Below are positions 17,974 to 24,780 of a stretch of DNA of 24,780 nt, one piece after another. Origin of the DNA: Gnetum montanum (Eukaryota > Streptophyta > Gnetopsida > Gnetales > Gnetaceae); contig MNCI01028261.1 in the NCBI GenBank assembly GCA_015680685.1, positions 466,153-490,932 on the forward strand, written 5' to 3'. Under the pieces are notes generated by a model. That model worked only from the letters and a program-made list of their open reading frames with translations, was not told the DNA's origin and did not search any database. The first letter of the stretch is position 1, and each line of letters begins with the position of its first letter. A program made the position numbers and the translations under genes.

Positions 17974-20247
17974 CTAACCTCTATCGATCATCTGTTGGAT
18001 ATTTTGTTTCAGGGTGAAACAATAGTTAGTGCCATGCCCATTGCATTGATGATAATCACAAAAGCGATCTATTCTACATCCCCTTGAAACTGGGGGCTCA
18101 TCTGGCGTTGTCAAGCTTGGGTTCTCGACCAATTGATAGAATTGATCATGTCTTTGGATTGCTGTAGGGGATAATTGTTTATGTTTCATTAGCCCGGCCT
18201 TCAAGAGTTGGTTGAATAATTGTGAGGGTTTCATGGGTAACGGTGTGTATTGAGAGCAGTCCCTCCTCTCGAAGTTTCTCCCACAACCTGGTGTAGGATT
18301 TTGTGATGCAGATGGTTCGAGTGCAGTAGCGGGAGCAGGTCTAGCATAGTTAGTAGGGGCAGTAGGCAGTTTACCTTGTTGTCCCATACTCATTTGTTGT
18401 ATTTTTGCTACTGTTGCTATAGTTGTCTTAGCCTTTTCTTTGTCTTTCTTATTATGTTGGTTTTTAAAGGCTGAATAGGCAGGGTCATGGTTGTTTTGGG
18501 CAGCCTCTTCTATGTTCTTTATTTGTACAAATGCTTGGCTAAGAGTGCATGTGTTAAGATAGTATAATTTGTACTTCACAAAATCATTAATGGCCCCCTT
18601 TAGAATAGTGAGGAGATAATTCTCCAAAATCGGCTCATGAAGCTCATTGAGGGCAGCACTCCACCGTTGAATAAATTTTTGAACAGGTTCAAGCGGTGCT
18701 TACTTAACCTGTATGAGGCTATCAAGTGTTGCTTCAGGCTTCAAGTTATACTTAAATATGGTAACGAACTGGTGTAATAAATCTTCTAAAGAAGATATTG
18801 AGTTTCGGGGCAAAGCCTGATACTAGTCAAGTGCTCTCCCTATGAGGGACATGGGGAACACTCACAAAATGGCATGTGGCCACGCCTAAAGTAACACACA
18901 TTCTAATCTAAACGTTATAAGATGGGCATTGGGGTATGTATCCCCATTGTATTTAGTTAACATGGGTAAGGAAACACCCTTAGGTAATGTTAGAGGTGGA
19001 ACTGAAGAGCTGATAGGGTCATCCTGATAGAAATATAGTTGTAGAAGCTCTTCGTCGGTAGCTATTTTGACGTGCTTGACCTCATCAGTTAGCTCTTGCA
19101 TCAGCTTTTTGGCATTAGCCCAGTCTTGGGCATTAGGTGAGATAGTAGATTGATTATGTTGTGTAGTATATAAATTAGATTATTGTACGGTGGGCTGGAA
19201 GGAGGAGAGTTGTGTGGTTGGAGGTTGTGCTTGTGGGACATTCATAGTGGATGGTACTAAGGGTGGCGCATTGTAGGAAAAGGGTTGTTGTTGTTGTTGC
19301 TATTGTACTTGAGGGATGTTAATGGGTGGAATTGTAGGAGGTGGTATGTTGTAGTGAGGGGGTTGATGCGGTTGGACACCAATCATAGCCCACTACCCAG
19401 TCACGTTTTATGTAGGAACACCCTAAACTTGTTGAGTTGAAGTGGTGAAGGGTGCTCCTTGGGTTTGGATCTGTGGTATATAGTGTGCGAATGTAGAAGC
19501 TGGTAGCACATATGGCATCCCAATCACTCAGGGTGGGAAGGTCATTTCTACATTATTTTGAGGCAGGTGTTGTTGGGGTTGTATTTACAAGGGAGGGGGT
19601 AATGTGGTGATTGGGGGAATAGTGGTGATGGGTATGTTGAATTGGGTATCAGTCATGGGGAGTGTGGGAACAAGGGTGGAGGCTTCTTGTTGAGGCACAA
19701 GTGCTTGAGTGGTTTTAAACGAATGGAGGGACGTAGTCTCCCCTGTAAAGGGGTGGAACAACGGGTTCACATAATTTTGTGGGCTAAGGGTATGGTATGA
19801 ATCTTCATGTTCGGAATGAGCTGCAAAGTCAGCCTCCTCTTCCAATTGAGGATTTTCTATAGACCGGTCCAGAGACTGAATCCTTAGTAAGAGGAGCTGT
19901 GAGATGAGCTCAGAGTAGTTCTCGGGGAGAGGGATGATATCATATGGAGAGGGGATGAACTCCTATCCACCCCTATGAAACAGTTCATACTATCTCTTAG
20001 CCTCCATTTCAGTTTGATCCACTGCTAGGCCAGCTTGGATTTTTATGCATATAAAATTATATTGTTCCTGTGTTATAACGTTGAATGATGGATTCTTCGC
20101 TTGTAGTCTGAGAGACCAACGGGGTCCTCCCTAGGGATTAACCTCACCGTGGACCCCTATGGGTTGCATAACGAGCATCAACATTGTCGTGGCACCCATG
20201 GTATCCAGAATAGACTTGGTTGAAACATTGGTGTTCGTGGTATTCAT
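17974..20247 (-). pseudogene. gag: gag of the giant Tat-like element
   Basis: The capsid precursor. The proposed start is the ATG at 20247 (MNTTNTNVSTK); the frame then continues, with stops, for more than 2 kb. The N-terminal third is acidic, then Pro/Thr/Gln-rich (19200-19850), probably disordered. The capsid-like part has LPMLTKYNGDTYPNAHLITF (about 18930-18990) and then MENYLLTILKGAINDFVKY (18627), the usual gag blocks. A single zinc-knuckle-like motif, CDYHQCNGHGTNYC (about 18020-18065), lies near the end and matches the Cys-x2-His...Gly-His-x4-Cys of Tat gags. The frame runs on into the linker and protease, so gag and pol were one polyprotein. Confidence 0.82.
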
Positions 20248-20816
20248 GGTGAAAAGGTAGTAAATGTAACATGATGGAAAGGATACAGTGTTGGGGTGTA
20301 CAGGTGAGGATTTGGCCAAGTATGAAATGGGTGTGCTTATCAACGTACACCTAAGTTGGCAGCATGCGACCTATTTGTACAACATATGGATTGGGTCCCA
20401 ACGTACAGGCTTCAGTGACCAACATACGGAAGCTAGTCACAGCGTGTAAATTGAGGTCACAACATGCAGGTTGTGACAGTTAGCGTACAAATAGAGTCTA
20501 CAGCATGTAGAAACTGGGCAGCATGTAGACAGAGTCTACAACGTGCAGGTAAGCTGTGGTAGCGTGTAGATAGAGTCTACAGCATGCGGGTAAGCTGTGG
20601 CAATGTGTAGACAGAGTCTATAGCATGTGGGTAAGCTGTGGCAGTGTGTAGACAGGGTCTACCGTGTGCGGGTTAGCTGTGGCAGCGTGTAGACGCTGAG
20701 ATTGTTGTAGAACAGGATGTAGATTCTGAGAGTTGTGAAGTCTGAGAAAACCAGGTGGTAGTTTAGAAGCAGAGGGGGCGGGTGTATGAGATCAGAATAG
20801 ATTTAGGCAGTTTTAG
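20248..20816 (-). other. Leader (5' UTR) of the giant element
   Basis: Between the PBS and the gag ATG. It has degenerate copies of roughly 20-base (a/g)catgcagg...gtc half-units at 20350-20520 and then the 41-bp tandem array. A G-rich run (gcagagggggcggg on the + strand, 20768-20781) is also present. No open frame with family similarity is seen. Confidence 0.6.
20520..20693. repeat. 41-bp tandem repeat in the leader (about four copies)
   Basis: Copies start at 20520, 20561, 20602, 20643 and partly 20684, exactly 41 bases apart. Each begins ag(c/t)(a/g)tgtagacagagtcta and ends gtaagctgtgg. The wording overlaps that of the 46-bp repeat and of 11335-11420 in the gene-bearing block. Confidence 0.88.
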
Positions 20817-20834
20817 GCCCTCCTTCTAGCGCCA
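20817..20834 (-). other. Primer binding site of the giant element
   Basis: Minus strand tggcgctagaaggagggc, five bases after the LTR end. TGGCGC starts are typical of PBS sites in plant Ty3/gypsy elements of the Tat/Athila group, and the CCA complement is present. I do not assign the tRNA. Confidence 0.8.
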
Positions 20835-20839
20835 TTTTC

Positions 20840-22268
20840 TGTACCATCTGAAATCCTCGATGCAAGGCTAGAATGCAACAAGCACCGATAGATCCTCGGA
20901 AGGAATACAGAAGACCCTACCTTCACTTGAGGGCAAGTTAGAACTAATGAAGGTAGAGTACCTTGGGTGGTCCACATGCAGATTAGACAAGGATTTCCCC
21001 AAACGTATGCCAATGTGCACTACGCTGGGTTATACGTAGACGATGTGATAAATGTAAATCAGAATGCAAGCGTGCAGGAATGTAAACAAGAGATAAAGAA
21101 ATACGAACGAAAAATGTAATAAATATTAATCGGTAATGAAGCAATTTTATTACAAAAATGAGGATTACAGTGCACCAATCTGAACGCAGTTGTGGGACTG
21201 ACACAAGGCGGACGAAGAGCCTCGGTGGATGAGGATGGATGATGATATGCTGGATTTGGACTATAGGCACAACGTGAAGGCTATATGGTTAGCATGCAAG
21301 GTTGAAGTCCAGCATGCAGAGTTGGTGTTTAGATTTACTAAGTATTTTCTAGGTTTTTTTTGTCTCCGTTTGCCCAAATTGCCAACCCCGATCTAGTGAA
21401 AAATTGGGGTTTTTATGAGGGTTTTGAGTGTTAGATTCGAATCTGGGAGGGTATGAATGGCCATGGGTGAGAGGATTTTGGGTCGGATGATAGGTGGCTA
21501 CGTTGTCTGGGTACAAAGAATATTACAACTATGCAGCGTGCTGCATGCCAACGTGTGCTACTGCATGCCAACGTGTACACGCTGGGCGTGTGAACTCAAC
21601 ATACAGACTTGACTAAAACAAAAGAATTCATTTTTACAAACTACTGTTATAGTAGGAAGTATCTAATTTGGCCCTCATATTTGAGCTCGGATGTCACGAG
21701 AATGCTTCCTATGGATATTTAGCTTAGTTGGACTTGATCTGGCATGGTTTTGGAATATTTACACTGATGTACACTGTGCTACATGCTGGATGGTGCATGC
21801 TGGGCATACATGCTGGGTGCACAGGAGGTACATGCTCAACGTGCGTACTTCCAAGTGTGTGATTTCTAGGTCAAAACTTGTTTTTCTTGAGCCCATGATG
21901 ATGCCTAACAATTACCCTGCCTCTAAGAGTCGATTTCTTATGAGAATCTTACTCTGAAGTGCCTATTTCGGGTAGTCTTTGAAGTCACACGTTGGGCATG
22001 CATGCTGGGCGTGCACGCTGGACATGCATGCTAGGTGTGCAAGATGCATAGCTAGTGAAAACCAAGTATTTTGAGCTCAATTTTATCGGGTTCGACCCCA
22101 GATGTTTCCGTAGTCTTCTATGGGTCCTGGGGAACAATTTCTTGCTCAGTTCGACTCCGTTTGAAGCTTTCTGTGAAGCCGTCAAGCTTTAGTCATGGTG
22201 GGGAGCATCATGATATTAGCTCGATTCTTATTGGAGAAGTAATAAGCCCAGAATTTTGTGGTGTTTGA
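20840..22268 (-). repeat. 5' LTR of the giant Tat-like element (1429 bp)
   Basis: This is a direct repeat of 3545-4961. On the minus strand its first bases are TCAAACACC, where the other LTR has TGAAACACC, so the terminal TG is mutated; it ends GGTACA next to the PBS. It has four copies of a 13-bp minisatellite at 21989-22040, against two in the partner. As the 5' LTR it would hold the promoter, but I could not point to a convincing TATA box. Confidence 0.92.
21989..22040. repeat. 13-bp minisatellite in the 5' LTR (four copies)
   Basis: Units acgttgggcatgc, atgctgggcgtgc, acgctggacatgc and atgctaggtgtgc. The partner LTR has only two (4707-4732). A second group lies near 21782-21824, with fewer units than its partner at 4488-4541. 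The junctions give runs of alternating purine and pyrimidine. Confidence 0.85.
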
Positions 22269-22273
22269 TGCCC
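22269..22273. repeat. Target-site duplication, right copy (tgccc)
   Basis: This matches 3540-3544 except for one transition. It begins the second half of the outer RT gene. Confidence 0.85.
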
Positions 22274-22725
22274 CTACCACATTCCAACAATTAGTTCTGA
22301 GCATATTTCAATAGCAAATAGGTAATGGAGTAGACGTCTTCATGGACGACTTCTCCACTTATGGGATGAGCTTTGATCAAGCCTTCGACCAGTTAGAGCA
22401 AGTATTGAAATGATGTGTTGAAACCAACCTAAAGCTCAACTGGAAGAAGAGCCATTTGATGGTTCAAGAGGGTGTCGTACTGGGACATAAAACTGTACAA
22501 TCAGGAATTGAGGTGGATCTGGAAAAATTTAAATTCATCCAAGGAATGACTCAACAACCAGAAACTATCAAAGACATTAGGTCATTCCTTGGACACACTG
22601 GCTACTACAAGAGATTTATCGAGAACTTCTCCAAAATTGCCAAGCCACTGGTGGAATTAACGAAAAAAGATACACCATTTGAATGGACCAGGGAATGTGA
22701 ATGGGCATTCCAAACTCTCAAATAG
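22273..22725 (+). pseudogene. Reverse transcriptase, 3' half, outer element
   Basis: It continues the RT cut at 3543. It opens with PTTFQQLVLSIFQ, has a TAG, then VFMDDFSTYG, the catalytic Met-Asp-Asp form of the polymerase motif (about 22339-22368). It continues through LKLNWKKSHLMVQEGVVLGH and IRSFLGHTGYYKRFIENFSK to the connection. The ETNLKLNWKK...VLGH layout is of Athila type. Stops at about 22312 and 22411 and TAG at the end break it. Confidence 0.88.
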
Positions 22726-23271
22726 AGGCTTGTGGAAACTCCCATTCTACAAGCCCCTGATTGGTCCAGGCTATTCCATATCATGACCGACACATCTAAT
22801 TACGCCTTAGGAGCCGTACTGACACAATTAGATGAACAAAAATGACATTATTACATCCACTGTGCTAGTAAGAGTATCACTAGTGCACAACTCAACTACA
22901 TGACTATAGAAAAGGAATTAATGGCTGTAGTGTTTGCATTGGAAAAATTTAGGCACTATGTATTGGGCTACAAAGTATACATCCATACGGATTATAGTGC
23001 AATTAGGTTCCTTATGAACAAGCCAACGGTTAGCCCACGTATCATACGTTGGTTGATAACTCTTCAGGAGTTCGATTTAACAATAGTAGATCGCAAAGGC
23101 ACTGAGAATGTAGTCGTAGATCACCTATCTCGATTGCGCTGGGACAGCAAAGAGGATGGATATGCTGTATTTGACCATTTTCTTGATGAAACCCTCTTTG
23201 TCGGTGTAATACATGATCAACCCATGGAAATAAATTGGTATAGTAGCATTCTTCCTTATCTCACTTCCTAG
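22726..23271 (+). pseudogene. RNase H of the outer element
   Basis: In the same frame as RT. Motifs in order: TDTSNYALGAVLTQL with the first Asp (about 22785), IEKELMAVVFALEKFRHYVL with the catalytic Glu (22906), TDYSAIRFLM (22987) and GTENVVVDHLSRL (about 23100), where the family has Asn-Val-Val-Ala-Asp-His. The block IRWLITLQEFDLTI is characteristic of Athila-like elements. A TAG at 22723 and a TGA near 22843 interrupt it. There is no second RNase H, unlike the inner element. Confidence 0.85.
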
Positions 23272-23334
23272 AAAATACCATAGGGGTTGGGCTTTAGGAA
23301 GAAATAACAGTTTCTTCACAAAACCAAGTACTTC

Positions 23335-24585
23335 ATGGAAATTAAAGGACAAATTTATAAAGTCTATCTTGATGGCTTGGTTCGATGGTGTGTGCCCGAT
23401 CAAGATCAATTAAAAATTCTCCAAGATGCTCATGAGGGCCCCTGTGGGGGTCATTATGTTGGGAGACGAACGGCTACCAAGGTCCTGCTTGCAAGATATT
23501 ATTGGCCAACACTATTTTGGGACGTCCATCATTTCACCCAATCCTATGAAAGTTGCCAATGTGATGGTGGAATGAATGCTAGAATGGAGGATCCGCAATA
23601 ATGGATTCAACCTTTGGAACCCTTCGATATCTGGGAAATAGATTTTATGGGGCCTATTACACTGATGTCCAACGGAAAGGAATATATCATCGTTGTTGTT
23701 GATTACTTAACCAAATGGGCTGAAGCGGCCGTAGTAACAGACTGCACATCATCTACGACTGCACAATTTGTACAACAACAAATTGTAAATAGGTTTGGTT
23801 TGCTACATGCACTCATCTCTGATAATGGAACACATTTTACGGGTGCAACCTTTCATAAATTGATGCAATGCTTAGGGGTTGAGCATAAATTGATCACACA
23901 TTACCACTGCCAAGCTAATGGCCAAGCCGAGGTTACTAACTAGGAGATTACCAGAATATTAACGAGAACGATTAGCAAATTTAGGTGAGACTAGAGCACA
24001 AAACTGAATGATGCTCTCTGGGTGTACCGCTCCACTTGGAAGCTCCCTATAGGCTATTCTCCCTATGAGTTAGTGTATGGGAAACTATCAAAACTCCCCA
24101 TACATAATGAGATCCGTACACTATCCATGGCTTGCGACCTCCACCTAGACCTCGACCTAACACAAAAACAATGGTTGGCAACTCTAAACGTGCTAGAAGA
24201 TAATAGATTGGTTGCATTATCGTCAAATGAGTTGCATAAAGCACATAGTAAACAATGTCATGACTTAAGAATTCGAAGGTTTAGGTACCAACTAGGAGAC
24301 AAGGTCCTTTACTGGAATCCCATGTATGTACCTCAGCGTACAAAATTTCAAACATTGTGGGAAGGACCCTATATTATTCACACAACTGTCCCCTCTGGAG
24401 CCATCATGATATACAAGCCTAACAGCCTGGATAAAAGATTATTGGTTAATGTACAACAAACAAAACCTTTCCGCGAACCCGCAACAGCCAGTACAAATTA
24501 CACCTCCACTAGCGGGCAACCTCGCTCTCTATTTCGGATCTCTGCCTTGCAATTCAGTCATGGGGGAGATGGCCACCTATGCTGA
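23335..24585 (+). pseudogene. Integrase of the outer element
   Basis: All in one frame. The HHCC finger (23430-23565) has HEGPCGGH, but the first Cys of the final pair is Tyr (SYESCQC). The DDE core has WEIDFMGP, SDNGTHF and GQAEVTN, so the three acidic residues are present. The C-terminal part has YELVYGKLSKLPIH, a helical stretch, then GDKVLYWNP and WEGPYII of the GPY/F domain. Stops at 23599-23601, 23941-23943, 23986 and nearby disable it. No chromodomain is seen after GPY/F. Confidence 0.88.
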
Positions 24586-24780
24586 TCATTTAGGGCCATC
24601 AACTCTTTTTAAGTTTTTGTTTTACACATTTTTGTTTTACAACTTTCTTTAACTTTTCTTATTTTTATTTTTCAACATCGTTATACTTTTTCATTTTTTG
24701 TGTACATGTGTTATCCACCCTGTAAGTTTGTCACCCAATAAGTATTCTTCATGATGGTATGAAATATTTTCATATTGATT
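24586..24780 (+). other. Downstream of the outer pol: AT-rich, possible LTR start, not resolved
   Basis: Very T-rich sequence with no open frame of note. A purine run (atgggggagatgg, 24559-24571) just inside the end of pol could be a polypurine tract, in which case the 3' LTR begins near 24570-24580. With the other LTR outside the window this cannot be checked. No env-like frame is visible before the window ends. Confidence 0.35.

Larger units (their letters stand above)
3545..22268 (-). mobile_element. Giant Tat/Ogre-like Ty3/gypsy LTR retrotransposon, 18.7 kb, nested in the outer element's RT
   Basis: The limits come from two long direct repeats (3545-4961 and 20840-22268), with TG...CA ends apart from one degenerate terminus, bounded by a 5-bp duplication. 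On the minus strand the order is LTR, PBS, gag, protease, RT, RNase H, a second RNase H, integrase, PPT, LTR. The extra archaeal-type RNase H places it in the Tat lineage. The large size and a long interruption between protease and RT recall Ogre elements, in which an intron separates these domains. A hand comparison of the first 290 LTR bases finds about 30 differences, mostly transitions, so the insertion is old. All coding regions are disabled. Confidence 0.92.

Overview
This is eukaryotic, almost certainly land-plant, nuclear DNA made of nested transposable elements. The evidence is plant-type Ty3/gypsy gag-pol, a Tat-type second RNase H, and short T-rich GT-AG introns in the one spliced gene. 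I see no intact host gene, rRNA or tRNA. Every coding region is broken by stops, frameshifts or deletions. The species cannot be told; a large, repeat-rich genome (gymnosperm, fern or large-genome angiosperm) is likely.

Layer 1 (1-3544 and 22269-24780, + strand) is one Athila-like Ty3/gypsy element: gag, protease, reverse transcriptase (RT), RNase H, integrase. Its LTRs lie outside the window or cannot be defined here. The RT gene is split inside the Cys-Asn-Ala-Pro stretch.

Layer 2 (3545-22268, minus strand, 18.7 kb) is the element that split it: a giant Tat/Ogre-like Ty3/gypsy element. It has about 1.42-kb LTRs, a primer binding site, a polypurine tract and a 5-bp target duplication (tgcct/tgccc). 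Reading leftward from 22268 the order is LTR, PBS, leader with 41-bp repeats, gag, a Pro-rich peptide-repeat linker, protease, [layer 3], RT, RNase H, archaeal-type RNase H, integrase, 3' UTR with hairpin repeats, LTR.

Layer 3 (9814-16014) is a 6.2-kb block between the protease and RT of layer 2, flanked by a 9-bp direct repeat (aaatttaac) that is in frame with pol on both sides. It carries, on the + strand and so antisense to its host element, a TATA box, a 46-bp minisatellite and an eight-exon gene. All seven introns have GT-AG ends and consistent phase. Exons 1-3 resemble an FCP1/NIF-type phosphatase domain without its catalytic aspartates. Exons 4-8 are unrecognised and include an acidic and a coiled-coil-like part. 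Five in-frame stops make it a pseudogene.

The most unusual signal is a 20-24 base motif (AGTTTA, then GYC, about 6 nt, GRC) in three arrays: one in the layer-2 3' UTR and one near each end of layer 3. The arms change together (GTC/GAC or GCC/GGC), which suggests a selected stem-loop. A 17-base exact match and a shared CGTGCA/CATGCA vocabulary also link layer 3 to the layer-2 LTR. Layer 3 may therefore be an accessory module of this retroelement family rather than an unrelated insertion.
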